A stretch of DNA of 33,953 nt from Oscillospiraceae bacterium (lineage in GTDB: Bacteria > Bacillota > Clostridia > Oscillospirales > Oscillospiraceae), in the NCBI GenBank assembly GCA_031270395.1, contig JAISXU010000091.1, forward strand, positions 1 to 33,953. The letters are read 5' to 3'. The notes below the pieces were generated by a model, which saw only the letters and a list, made by a program, of their open reading frames with translations, was not told where the DNA came from and searched no databases. Within the stretch, counting starts at the first letter, position 1. Each line of letters begins with the position of its first letter. The position numbers and the translations under genes are program-made. This document shows, piece after piece, positions 25,338-33,555 of the stretch.

Positions 25338-26411
25338 TCATCCGGTCTGCGCCGCGTCCGCCGTCAAAGCGCGCCCAAGCGCGCCGCCGCTTATCCTGCG
25401 ACTTGTCGGCGCCCCAAAATTTTCAAGCAAAATAAGCGTTATATCGCCGTCCGTATTCTTTTTGTCGCCCGCCATAAGCGGGATAAGGCAGCCCGGGTCG
25501 CCGTCGAAATCATACCGCAGTCCGCACGTATCCATCAGCCCGAGGAGCTCGCGCGACGCCTCCGGCGAGGTCACTCCCAGCGCCTCGCCGGCCCTCGCCG
25601 CGAGCGCCATGCCCATCGCCACGGCCTCGCCGTGCAGATATGTACCGTAGCCGTAATACTTCTCGATCGCGTGCCCGAAGGTATGCCCGAAGTTGAGCGT
25701 CATGCGCTCGCCCGTATCGCGCTCGTCGCGCCGCACATAGCCGGCCTTGCACCGGCAGCACATGTATACGATGTCCCCGAGCCTGCCGGAGGGCGCTCCG
25801 CGCGAGGCGAGCAGTCCGGCAAGTCCGCTCTCGCCTATCGCGGCGTACTTGACGACCTCGGCCATACCCGAGTACAGCTCGCGCTCCGGCAGCGTGCCGA
25901 GCAGCGAGACGTCGGATATGACGAGCCTCGGCTGGTAGAAGCTGCCCACGAGATTTTTGCCCTCGTCGATGTTCACGGCGACCTTGCCGCCGACCGACGA
26001 GTCCACCTGCGCGAGCAGCGTAGTCGGTATCTGGACGAGCGCGACGCCGCGCATATACGTCGCGGCGGCAAAACCCGCCAGATCGCCCACCACGCCCCCG
26101 CCGAAAGCGATCACGGCGTCGCTCCGCCGCAGCCCGAAGCCCGCGAACGCGTGATACAGCCGTTCGAGGTTCGCAATAGACTTGCCGCCCTCCCCCGGCT
26201 CCACCGCGACGGTCTCCGCCTCGACGCCGCGCGATCTCAGTACGTCCGAGAGCGCGTCTCCGTGCGCCGCCCTGACGTTCGTGTCCGTCACAACGGCGGC
26301 CCTGCCGCCGCCGCAGAGCTCCGCTATCCGCTCCGCCGACTCCCGGAGAGCTCCCTCGCCGATAAAAATCGGGTATGAGCGCTCGCCGAGCTCGACGTCC
26401 AGTCTCCTCAT
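25338..26411 (-). CDS. aroB: 3-dehydroquinate synthase
   Basis: The 357-residue NAD- and divalent-metal-dependent enzyme cyclises DAHP to 3-dehydroquinate. It has EPGEGGKSIANLERL, the NAD loop FGGGVVGDLAGFAAATYMRG, QIPTTLLAQVDSSVGGKVAVN, KNLVGSFYQP and the metal site LNFGHTFGHAIEKYYGYGTYLHGEAV. The ATG at 26409-26411 is preferred because GGGTGA lies eight bases upstream; a GTG four codons earlier (26423) is possible. It is the first gene of the minus-strand aromatic operon aroB-aroA-aroC-aroF-pheA-aroK-aroQ-aroE. Confidence 0.96.
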   Translation of the reverse strand: MRRLDVELGERSYPIFIGEGALRESAERIAELCGGGRAAVVTDTNVRAAHGDALSDVLRSRGVEAETVAVEPGEGGKSIANLERLYHAFAGFGLRRSDAVIAFGGGVVGDLAGFAAATYMRGVALVQIPTTLLAQVDSSVGGKVAVNIDEGKNLVGSFYQPRLVISDVSLLGTLPERELYSGMAEVVKYAAIGESGLAGLLASRGAPSGRLGDIVYMCCRCKAGYVRRDERDTGERMTLNFGHTFGHAIEKYYGYGTYLHGEAVAMGMALAARAGEALGVTSPEASRELLGLMDTCGLRYDFDGDPGCLIPLMAGDKKNTDGDITLILLENFGAPTSRRISGGALGRALTADAAQTG

Positions 26412-26440
26412 TTTCCGAATCACCCGCCTGTCGTCAATAG

Positions 26441-26476
26441 AAAACGGGGGGATCCATTCTGATTATGAATCCCCCC
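26441..26476 (-). terminator. Intrinsic terminator between valS and aroB
   Basis: On the minus strand a GGGGGG/CCCCCC stem (26471-26476 with 26446-26451), extended by ATTC/GAAT pairing around a 7-base loop, is followed by GTTTTC. It most likely ends valS transcription. It lies only about 30 bases before aroB, so if the aroB promoter is upstream of it, it could also act as an attenuator. The 146-base valS-aroB gap has a weak promoter-like pair, TTGCGG with TATGAA, near 26500-26525. Confidence 0.7.
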
Positions 26477-26557
26477 GCCTGATTTATGTTTCCCGACGCG
26501 CCCCGTCCCGGTCATTCATATCCGATATTCACTTGTCCGCAACCAAAGTAACCAAAG

Positions 26558-29197
26558 CTAAAAAAGCTCTGGCAGCTGCGACAGGCTCGCCTCCAGATTT
26601 GCTATCAGCGCCCGCGCCTTGTCCGCGCGCGCCCTCTCCGCGTCCACGACGCGTTGCGGCGCCTTTGACGTGAATTCCGCATTGCGGAGCTTGCCTTCAA
26701 GGCGCTCCAGCTCGGCGCGCGCCTTTTCAAGCTCGCGCGTTATGCGGCCGCGCTCCGCGTCCAGATCCACAAGCTCGCTAAGCGGCATATATATCCGCGC
26801 GGAATCCGTCGCGGCCGATACAAGCCCCTCCAAATCCGCGGGCGCGGCGCGCGAGACCGTGACACCGCCCGCGCCGGCGAGCCTCGCGATATACGCGCTC
26901 CCGGCCTCGAACGCCTCCGGGGCGTCGGACACTATGGTGATATGCGGGCGCTTTGACGGCGGTACGTTCATCTCCGCCCTTCTCGCGCGTACGGCGCGTA
27001 TGGCAGCCATGACGCGCCCGAAATCCGTTTCCTCGCGCGGGAAGTGCAGCGCGGCGTCGAACTCCGGGAATTTCTGAACCATTATCGGCGCGTCCCCGCC
27101 CTCGCCGCGCGGCAGCGCCCGCCATATCTCCTCCGTTATAAAGGGCATAAACGGGTGCAGGAGCTTCAATATTTCCGACAGCGCGTACAGCAGCGTCCTG
27201 CGCGCCGCGCGGGCGGACGGCGAGTCGCCGGAATTGAGCCGCGGCTTGCACAGTTCTATGTACCAGTCGCAGAAATCGTCCCAGATGAAGTCGTAGATTT
27301 TCGACGAGGCGACGCCGAGCTCGTACCTGTCGAGATTTTCCGTCACCTCGCGGGCGGTAGAGTTAAGCCTTGACAGTATCCACTTGTCCTCCGGCTCCGG
27401 CGCCTCGGGCAGACCCGTCTCCGGATCGTCCGTCAGGTTCATCAGCACATAGCGCGCGGCGTTCCATATCTTGTTTGCGAAGTTGCGCATGGCCTCGCAG
27501 CGCTCCGGGTAAAAGCGCATGTCGCTGCCGGGCGAGACGCCGGTTATCATATTCATCCGCAGAGCGTCCGCGCCGTATCTGTCGATGATCTCCTGCGGGT
27601 CTATGCCGTTGCCGAGCGATTTTGACATCTTACGCCCCTTGTCGTCGCGCACCATGCCGTGAATGAACGCCGCGCGGAACGGCACGTCGCCCATAAACTC
27701 CATGCCGGAGAATATCATTCTGGCGACCCAGAAGAATATTATCTCGTAACCGGGCGTCACTACCATCGTGGGATACCAGTATTCGAGCTCCGGCGTCTTA
27801 TCCGGCCAGCCGAACACCTCAAACGGCCACAGCGCGGAGGAAAACCACGTGTCGAGCACGTCGGGATCGCGCTCGATGCCCGTATGGCCGCACTTTTCGC
27901 ATCTGTCGGGGTCCTCGCGCGACACGGTGACATGCCCGCATTTGGCGCAGTACCACGCCGGTATCTGATGCCCCCACCAGAGCTGGCGCGATATGCACCA
28001 GTCGCGCACGTTCTCCATCCAGTTCGTATATATCTTAGCGAAGCGCTCGGGGACAAATTTCATGCGCCCGTCGCGCACGACGTCCATAGCCGGGCCCGCC
28101 AGAGGCGCCATTTTGACAAACCACTGCGGACTGACGATCGGCTCCACCGTCGTGCCGCAGCGGTAGCACTTGCCGACGCTGTGCGCGTGTTCCTCCGTTT
28201 TATCCAAGAGCCCGAGAGCTTCGAGGTCGCCAACGATGGCGCGGCGCGCCTCGAAGCGGTCGAGGCCGTCGTACTTCCCGCCGTTAATGATACGCGCGTT
28301 GTCGTCCATTATGAGTATTTGCGGCAGACCGTGGCGCGCCGCCACCTCAAAGTCATTCGGGTCGTGGCAGGGCGTTATCTTCACGCAGCCCGTGCCGAAC
28401 TGTGTATCGACGTATTCGTCGGCTATTATGGGAATTTCGCGGTCCATAAGCGGCAGGAGGCCGGTCTTGCCGACGAGCCACGAGTAGCGGGCGTCGTCCG
28501 GATTGACGGCGACGGCCATATCTCCGAGCATCGTCTCCGGGCGCGTCGTCGCCACGGTAACGTAACCGCTCCCGTCTAATATGGGGTATTTTATATGCCA
28601 GAGCTTCCCCGCCTCGTCCTCGTGCTCCACCTCCGTGTCGCTGAGCGCCGTCACGCAGTGCGGACACCAGTTGATAATGCGCTCACCCTTGTATATGATC
28701 CCCTTTTCGTACAGGCTGACAAAAACTTCGCGCACGGCGCGAGAGCATCCGTCGTCCATCGTGAAGCGCTCACGCGCCCAGTCGCACGAGCTTCCGAGCA
28801 GCTTCAACTGCTCTATGATCCTGCCGCCGTACTTCTCCTTCCACTCCCAGACGCGCTTCGTGAACTCCGCGCGCCCGAGGTCGTGCCGCGTGAGTCCCTC
28901 ACGGCGAAGCTCCTCCTCGACGCGTATCTGTGTGGCGATTCCGGCGTGATCCGTGCCGGGTATCCATACGGCAGAGTAACCCTGCATGCGCTTGAAGCGC
29001 GTCAGTATATCCTGGATGGTGTTGTCCAGCGCGTGGCCGAGGTGGAGCTGTCCCGTGACGTTCGGCGGCGGTATCACGACGGAAAACGGCTTTTTGGACT
29101 TGTCCGGTTCCGCGTGGAAATATCCGCCCCTCTCCCACATCTCATATATGCTCTTTTCAACACCCCTCGGGTCGTACACTTTTTCCAGTTCTCTCAA
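26558..29197 (-). CDS. valS: Valyl-tRNA synthetase
   Basis: The 879-residue class I synthetase charges tRNA-Val. The HIGH signature is HLGH at residues 52-55 within PPPNVTGQLHLGHA, and KMSKS is at 523-527. Zinc-finger-like cysteine pairs (CHYR-type CYRCG, CAKCG and CEKCG) lie in the central part. The C-terminus ends with the family coiled-coil arm (about residues 810-879). The start is TTG with GGGAGTG about 12 bases upstream. I saw no T-box motif in the leader, unlike valS in many Firmicutes. It has its own promoter, divergent from the RNase J promoter. Confidence 0.97.
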   Translation of the reverse strand: MRELEKVYDPRGVEKSIYEMWERGGYFHAEPDKSKKPFSVVIPPPNVTGQLHLGHALDNTIQDILTRFKRMQGYSAVWIPGTDHAGIATQIRVEEELRREGLTRHDLGRAEFTKRVWEWKEKYGGRIIEQLKLLGSSCDWARERFTMDDGCSRAVREVFVSLYEKGIIYKGERIINWCPHCVTALSDTEVEHEDEAGKLWHIKYPILDGSGYVTVATTRPETMLGDMAVAVNPDDARYSWLVGKTGLLPLMDREIPIIADEYVDTQFGTGCVKITPCHDPNDFEVAARHGLPQILIMDDNARIINGGKYDGLDRFEARRAIVGDLEALGLLDKTEEHAHSVGKCYRCGTTVEPIVSPQWFVKMAPLAGPAMDVVRDGRMKFVPERFAKIYTNWMENVRDWCISRQLWWGHQIPAWYCAKCGHVTVSREDPDRCEKCGHTGIERDPDVLDTWFSSALWPFEVFGWPDKTPELEYWYPTMVVTPGYEIIFFWVARMIFSGMEFMGDVPFRAAFIHGMVRDDKGRKMSKSLGNGIDPQEIIDRYGADALRMNMITGVSPGSDMRFYPERCEAMRNFANKIWNAARYVLMNLTDDPETGLPEAPEPEDKWILSRLNSTAREVTENLDRYELGVASSKIYDFIWDDFCDWYIELCKPRLNSGDSPSARAARRTLLYALSEILKLLHPFMPFITEEIWRALPRGEGGDAPIMVQKFPEFDAALHFPREETDFGRVMAAIRAVRARRAEMNVPPSKRPHITIVSDAPEAFEAGSAYIARLAGAGGVTVSRAAPADLEGLVSAATDSARIYMPLSELVDLDAERGRITRELEKARAELERLEGKLRNAEFTSKAPQRVVDAERARADKARALIANLEASLSQLPELF

Positions 29198-29236
29198 CAG
29201 ACGACACTCCCTACCCTTTCACTCGAAGTTTATCGC

Positions 29237-29276
29237 ATTATACACCGCGCGCCGCGTCTTGTCCACGTGTACACGT
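29237..29276 (-). promoter_or_regulatory. Promoter of valS with an adjacent 12-bp palindrome
   Basis: On the minus strand, TGGACA (29260-29265) and TATAAT (29237-29242) are 17 bases apart, about 40-70 bases before the TTG. The perfect palindrome ACGTGTACACGT (29265-29276) abuts the -35 element and may be an operator. Confidence 0.7.
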
Positions 29277-29316
29277 ACATACATACACCGCCGGGCAGCA
29301 ATCACCCGAACCCCCG

Positions 29317-29357
29317 CGCGAAACATTCGCGGCAAGTGCGAAACATTCGCGGCGAGA
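29317..29357 (+). repeat. Tandem 20-bp dyad repeats upstream of the RNase J promoter
   Basis: GCGAAACATTCGCGGC occurs at 29318-29333 and again at 29338-29353. Each copy has GCGAA/TTCGC arms around ACA. The second copy ends 10 bases before the -35 element. The TTCGCGGCAAG part also occurs in the ctsR leader repeats. Confidence 0.8.
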
Positions 29358-29362
29358 ACCAT

Positions 29363-29391
29363 TTGACAAACACGTTTATCCGATATATAAT
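29363..29391 (+). promoter_or_regulatory. Consensus promoter of the RNase J gene
   Basis: A perfect TTGACA (29363-29368) and perfect TATAAT (29386-29391) with a 17-base spacer form the strongest promoter in the window. Transcription should begin near 29398, giving a leader of about 390 bases. Confidence 0.9.
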
Positions 29392-29397
29392 GGCGGC

Positions 29398-29791
29398 AGT
29401 ATAAGTGTTATGGTGTTAAAGCTCCTGCGGAATAATATCGCCGACTGCTTCCGCCCTCCGCGCAACGGGGGTAAGAGCAGGGCGTTTTAAGCGGTGTGAG
29501 ACCCGTCCGGCGCCGCCGGGGGGTTTCTGTGAGTTTTGCTTTTTGCGAGCGTATTGCAAACTGATTTTATCAGTACGCCGGACAAGAGTTCCGGCGCCGC
29601 GCCGCGCGCGGCGCTATGAGGAGCGTCCTTTTTGTTCGCCCGACGCGCGTACGGCGCCGCGCGCCGGGGCGTCATGAATCCCATAACCAAATCCGCGGCT
29701 CCGGTATGACCGGGAGCGGATTGATCCCCGCAGGCGGATATTGTCCGTCCGAGGATATTATTTTATATTATAAAGGAGTAATAATCAGCAA
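29398..29791 (+). ncRNA. Long structured leader of the RNase J gene, possible small RNA
   Basis: Successive hairpins are visible. 29439-29484: arms CGCC/GGCG and CTGCT/AGCAG, with apical CCTCCG/CGGGGG, then TTTT. 29501-29524: CCGGC/GCCGG extended by ACCC/GGGT, then a T-rich stretch. 29560-29574: ACTGAT/ATCAGT. 29576-29596: CGCCGGA/TCCGGCG. 29599-29614: a 16-bp palindrome. 29610-29633: terminator-like. 29642-29673: nested GACGC/GCGTC and GGCGC/GCGCC. No convincing peptide is encoded. The first 165 bases could fold with weak closing stems in a 6S-RNA-like shape, but I cannot assign a known family. A long 5' region suggests autoregulation, as for RNase E in other bacteria. Confidence 0.5.
29610..29633 (+). 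terminator. Terminator-like hairpin within the RNase J leader
   Basis: GGCGCT and AGCGTCC (one bulged T) pair around ATGAGG and are followed directly by TTTTT (29629-29633). Its left arm shares bases with the 16-bp palindrome 29599-29614, so the two structures exclude each other as in terminator/antiterminator switches. Confidence 0.55.
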
Positions 29792-31447
29792 ATGGCAGTA
29801 AAACTCAAAATCATCTCACTGGGCGGTCTCAACGAGATCGGCAAAAATCTCACGGTCTACGAGTACGGTTCGGACATCATGATCGTAGACTGCGGCCTCG
29901 GCTTTCCCGACGACGATATGTACGGCGTTGACATCGTCATACCCGACGTCACGTACCTCGTCAAAAACCAGTCGCGCATACGCGGAATCGTGCTGACGCA
30001 CGGACACGAGGATCACATCGGCGGCATACCGTACGTGCTCCGCGAAATATCAGCGCCCATCTACGCCACCCCTCTGACGGCCGGACTCGTTCAGCTCAAG
30101 CTCAACGAGCACAGACTTGCCTCCAAAACAAAGTTGGAGGTAGTCAACGCGGGCCAAACGATACGGCTGGGCTGCTTCCGCGTCGAGCTCATCCACATAA
30201 ACCACAGCATACCCGATTCCGTCTCGCTCGCAATCAAGACGCCCGTCGGCGTGGTGATCCACACCGGAGATTTTAAGGTGGACACGACGCCGATTTCCGG
30301 CGATATGATAGACCTCGCGCGCTTCGGAGAGTACGGGAACAAGGGCGTTCTGGCGCTCTTATCGGACTCGACCAACGTGGAAAAGCAGGGCTACTCCACC
30401 TCCGAGCGCAAGGTTGGCGAGCGCTTTGACGGGCTATTCAGAGGCTGCACCCAGCGCATACTTGTGACGACCTTCGCGTCAAACGTACACAGGATACAGC
30501 AGGTCATAAATTACGCCGCTAAATACGGGCGGCGCGTCGCCGTCACCGGCCGGAGCATGGAAAATATCATGAAGGTCTCGACGGGTCTCGGCTGTATGAA
30601 CGTCCCGGACAGACTGCTCGTGGATCTCAATCAGGTGAAAAATCTGCCACCCGAGCAGGTCGTCATCATAACGACGGGCAGTCAGGGCGAGGAGATGAGC
30701 GCGCTGCACCGCATAGCGTTTTCCGATCACAGGCAGGTTGAAATTAAGCCCGGCGACAGGATACTGATTTCCGCGTCCGCCGTGCCCGGAAACGAAAAGA
30801 CGATCAGCCGCGTGATCGACGAGCTATTCAGGCGCGGCGCGGAGGTCATATATGACAAATATTCCGAGCTGCACGTATCGGGACACGCATATCAGGAAGA
30901 ACTGAAAATGATGATCGCGCTTACAAAACCGAAATTCTTTGTCCCGGTACACGGCGAGCACCGGCATCTGAGCACTCATGCGAAAATAGCCGCGCAAATG
31001 GGTATCGAGCCGAAAAATATTCTCATCAGCAGCATCGGCGCCGTTATTGAGCTGACGGAGGACTCCATAGCGCGAAACGGTTCCGTGCCGTCGGGCCGCG
31101 TGCTCGTGGACGGCAGCGCCGGCGAGGTCGGGTCAGTCGTGATGCGCGACAGGAAGCATCTCGCGCAGGACGGAATGCTCATTGTGATCTTAAACCTCTC
31201 AAGCGAGGACGGCGGCGTCATATCCGGGCCAGATCTCATCACGCGCGGCTTCGTTTACGTCAAGGAATCGGAGGAACTCATGCGCGACCTGAAGGAGGTC
31301 GTGCTCAACACGCTCTCCGGCTATACCGACCACAGGAATACTGACCTCGCCGCCCTCAAAAATTCGATAAAAACAAGTCTCTCCACATATCTGTTCAAGA
31401 AGACGAGGCGCAACCCGATGATACTGCCCGTCGTGACGGAGATATGA
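29792..31447 (+). CDS. rnj: Ribonuclease J
   Basis: The 551-residue metallo-beta-lactamase/beta-CASP nuclease has 5'-to-3' exonuclease and endonuclease activity in mRNA turnover. It has the zinc motif HGHEDH at residues 70-75, NHSIPDSV, HTGDFKVD, SDSTN and TFASNVHRIQQV, and HVSGHA in the beta-CASP part. The C-terminal RNase J domain runs from about residue 450. AAAGGAG lies 13 bases before the ATG, a rather long spacing. The gene follows a long structured leader and overlaps the next gene by four bases. Whether it corresponds to J1 or J2 cannot be told. Confidence 0.97.
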   Translation: MAVKLKIISLGGLNEIGKNLTVYEYGSDIMIVDCGLGFPDDDMYGVDIVIPDVTYLVKNQSRIRGIVLTHGHEDHIGGIPYVLREISAPIYATPLTAGLVQLKLNEHRLASKTKLEVVNAGQTIRLGCFRVELIHINHSIPDSVSLAIKTPVGVVIHTGDFKVDTTPISGDMIDLARFGEYGNKGVLALLSDSTNVEKQGYSTSERKVGERFDGLFRGCTQRILVTTFASNVHRIQQVINYAAKYGRRVAVTGRSMENIMKVSTGLGCMNVPDRLLVDLNQVKNLPPEQVVIITTGSQGEEMSALHRIAFSDHRQVEIKPGDRILISASAVPGNEKTISRVIDELFRRGAEVIYDKYSELHVSGHAYQEELKMMIALTKPKFFVPVHGEHRHLSTHAKIAAQMGIEPKNILISSIGAVIELTEDSIARNGSVPSGRVLVDGSAGEVGSVVMRDRKHLAQDGMLIVILNLSSEDGGVISGPDLITRGFVYVKESEELMRDLKEVVLNTLSGYTDHRNTDLAALKNSIKTSLSTYLFKKTRRNPMILPVVTEI

Positions 31448-31776
31448 ACATTCAGATTTTCGGCAAATCGAAGTGCTTTGACACCAAAAAGGCGGAGCGG
31501 TACTTCAAGGAGAGGCGGATCAAATATCAGAGTATTGACGTCGTCCGCTACGGTATGAGCCGCGGCGAATTTAACAGCGTAAAAAGCGCCGTCGGTTTTG
31601 ACGCCATGCTTGACGCGGGCGCGAACGGTGCGGAGCTCATAGAATATCTCGCGCACGAGAGCGCGCGCGAGGAAAAGCTCATGGAAAATCCCGCGCTTAT
31701 AAAAACGCCCGTCGTCAGAAACGGACGCCAAGCCACGGTCGGCTACCGTCCGGATATTTGGAAGGATTGGGAATGA
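31444..31776 (+). CDS. ArsC/Spx-family thioredoxin-fold protein
   Basis: The 110-residue protein begins MNIQIFGKSKCFDTKKAERYFKERRI, the ArsC/YffB/Spx signature with a single Cys11 in place of the CxxC of Spx. It also has the conserved KTPVVRNGRQATVGYRPDIW near the C-terminus. This resembles arsenate-reductase-like YffB proteins more than the transcription regulator Spx. Its substrate is unknown. The ATG overlaps the RNase J stop (ATGA), so the two are co-translated; the link may be historical. Confidence 0.88.
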   Translation: MNIQIFGKSKCFDTKKAERYFKERRIKYQSIDVVRYGMSRGEFNSVKSAVGFDAMLDAGANGAELIEYLAHESAREEKLMENPALIKTPVVRNGRQATVGYRPDIWKDWE

Positions 31777-31880
31777 TTCCGTTTTCAACATCCGCGCCAT
31801 GTCCGCGCCATTCGCTTTCCGCAAAAACGGCGTTATGTACAGCCGAGCGGCATAATAATAAATTCAGGAGATAAACCGAT

Positions 31881-33143
31881 ATGAAAAACAAATCACCGCT
31901 TCCGTCTATTATCGGATGCCTCGTAATCCAACTGTGCGTGGGGATACTGTATCTCTGGAGCGTGTTTCGCAGGGATTTTCCGGCTGTCTACGCGCTGCCG
32001 CCGGATTCCACGATACCTGGCATGATCACGTCATACATGCTGTTCGCGTTCGTTGTGGGTAATTTCATCGGCGGATTTATCAACGACAAAAAGGGCCCGC
32101 AGTTTACCGCCATAATCGGCGTCATACTGTTCGCCGCCGGCGTAGGGTCGACCGGACTGCTGACGAAGGACAGCGTGGGCCTGATAGTCCTCACGTATTG
32201 CGTGACGGGGGGGCTGGGCTCCGGCATCGCGTACGGCGCCTGTATAAGCTGCGTACAGAAATGGCTCCCGCACAGGCGCGGTCTCGCGTCGGGTCTCGCG
32301 GTCTCAGCGTTCGGTTTTTCCACGGTAGTTTTCGCGCCCGTCGCGAACTGGCTCATCGGCGCGTTCACGAAAGTTGACGCCGCTACGGGCGCCGCGACCG
32401 CCAATTTCAGCCCTGTGTTCTTTATCCTCGCCGGCGTATTCTTTGTGTTTGGGATTGCGGCCTGCTTCTTTGTGCGGCTGCCGGACGCCGGCTATCTCGC
32501 GTCGCTCCCGAAGCCCGCGGCAAACACAAAGGTCGTCTCGTCCGCGCGCGACTACACGCTCGCGCAGGCGGCGAAAACCGTTCCGTTCTGGTGCATCTTC
32601 CTGTACATTTTCTTCATAAACGGCACGTGGAATCTGACCTCGCCGCTTATCGCCACGCTCGGGGAGCAGGAGCGTGGCCTCACTAACGCGCTCGCCGTAT
32701 TTGCAGTGTCGTTTACCGGCGTTACAAATTCAGCCGGGCGCCTCATTATGGCCGCGGTTTCCGACAGGATAGGGCGCGTCGCGGCGTCGGTCGTCCTCTG
32801 CGGCGTCACTCTGGTCGGCGCCGTGCTTATGACATTTATTGCCGGTATCCCATACATTATAACCGTAGCCGTCATAGCGTTTGCGTACGGAGGGCCGTCC
32901 GCAATCAACGCCGCCGTCAGCACGGACTTCTTCGGCCCGAAAAACTCGGGGACAAACTACGGCGTCGTGATGATGGGGCTCGGCGTCTCGTCGGTATTCT
33001 TCAACATGATATCAAACACCATTCTCAAAAAGAACCCGGTTCCGACATTTATTATGGGCGGCGTCACGGCGGTGCTGGCCGCGCTCTGTATGCTCGTCAT
33101 CAGCCGCTATCTCGCCAGAGTGAAGCGCGGCGAGAGCATCTAG
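31881..33143 (+). CDS. MFS transporter of the oxalate/formate antiporter (OFA) type
   Basis: The 420-residue protein has 12 predicted membrane segments. It opens with SIIGCLVIQLCVGILYLWSVF, typical of the OFA family. The loop between helices 2 and 3 reads INDKKGPQ, the counterpart of the MFS G-x-x-x-D-R/K motif. Helix 4-5 has GLASGLAVSAFGFSTVVFAPVANWLI. Members transport small carboxylates such as oxalate, formate, lactate or pyruvate; the substrate is not predictable here. AGGAG lies about 10 bases before the ATG, and 104 bases separate it from the preceding gene, so it may be transcribed separately. Confidence 0.92.
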   Translation: MKNKSPLPSIIGCLVIQLCVGILYLWSVFRRDFPAVYALPPDSTIPGMITSYMLFAFVVGNFIGGFINDKKGPQFTAIIGVILFAAGVGSTGLLTKDSVGLIVLTYCVTGGLGSGIAYGACISCVQKWLPHRRGLASGLAVSAFGFSTVVFAPVANWLIGAFTKVDAATGAATANFSPVFFILAGVFFVFGIAACFFVRLPDAGYLASLPKPAANTKVVSSARDYTLAQAAKTVPFWCIFLYIFFINGTWNLTSPLIATLGEQERGLTNALAVFAVSFTGVTNSAGRLIMAAVSDRIGRVAASVVLCGVTLVGAVLMTFIAGIPYIITVAVIAFAYGGPSAINAAVSTDFFGPKNSGTNYGVVMMGLGVSSVFFNMISNTILKKNPVPTFIMGGVTAVLAALCMLVISRYLARVKRGESI

Positions 33144-33183
33144 CAGCCGCCGAGGGCGCCGCGCAGACCGTATCGGCGCTTTG

Positions 33184-33555
33184 TCAGGCGCCAAAGTCCT
33201 CGAGAGTCCGGAGCAATTTCTCATAGGTATCCACGGCGACGCCGCCCTCCAGCAGAGCTATATCGTGGGAGCGGAGCGTCGCGACGTCAATATCGGTCAC
33301 CGCGACCGGTTCTCCTCCCGGCGGCATAAAAACCGCCACCTTGCCGTCGCTGGCTTTCACTATATATTCCGTATCCGCGCGCGCGTCATACATGACCGCG
33401 CCGGTGCGCGCCGGCCGCGAGCCTCTTATTATTCCGGGCAACGGAGAAATAAACGCCATTACCGCCATAAGCACGGCGGCGATAACCGCCAGCGCCGCCT
33501 TCAGCGGGAGTCCCCGCGCGCGTTCTGCCGCCATTCCGTTCCTATTTACCATCAT
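33184..33555 (-). CDS. Small single-pass membrane protein with BofC C-terminal-like domain
   Basis: The product is 123 residues from the ATG at 33553-33555, where AAAGGCGG lies about nine bases upstream. A basic N-terminus (RNGMAAERARG) precedes one membrane segment (about 18-38, rich in Ala/Val/Met). An extracytoplasmic domain follows: EYIVKASDGKVAVF, then a Pro-rich turn, VTDIDVATLRSHDIALLEGG, and VDTYEKLLRTLEDFG. This pattern of V-K-x-x-x-G-K-v-A-V-F and a final L-E-D-F is common in clostridial proteins related to the C-terminal domain of BofC, a regulator of sporulation sigma-K processing. The function here is unknown. A longer upstream frame has no coding character. Confidence 0.75.
   Translation of the reverse strand: MMVNRNGMAAERARGLPLKAALAVIAAVLMAVMAFISPLPGIIRGSRPARTGAVMYDARADTEYIVKASDGKVAVFMPPGGEPVAVTDIDVATLRSHDIALLEGGVAVDTYEKLLRTLEDFGA

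Noticed and set aside
25332-26378. 348-codon plus-strand frame opposite aroB, and a similar 306-codon frame opposite valS (27659-28579)
   Set aside because: Both lie entirely antisense to conserved enzymes and have no ribosome site or family match.
26412-26557. Amino-acid attenuator with leader peptide before aroB
   Set aside because: The only short frame before the hairpin (about 11 codons starting near 26519) has no Phe, Tyr or Trp codons; the hairpin is better read as the valS terminator.
29198-29260. T-box riboswitch in the valS leader
   Set aside because: The predicted start is only about 35-40 bases before the gene and no T-box sequence motif was found.
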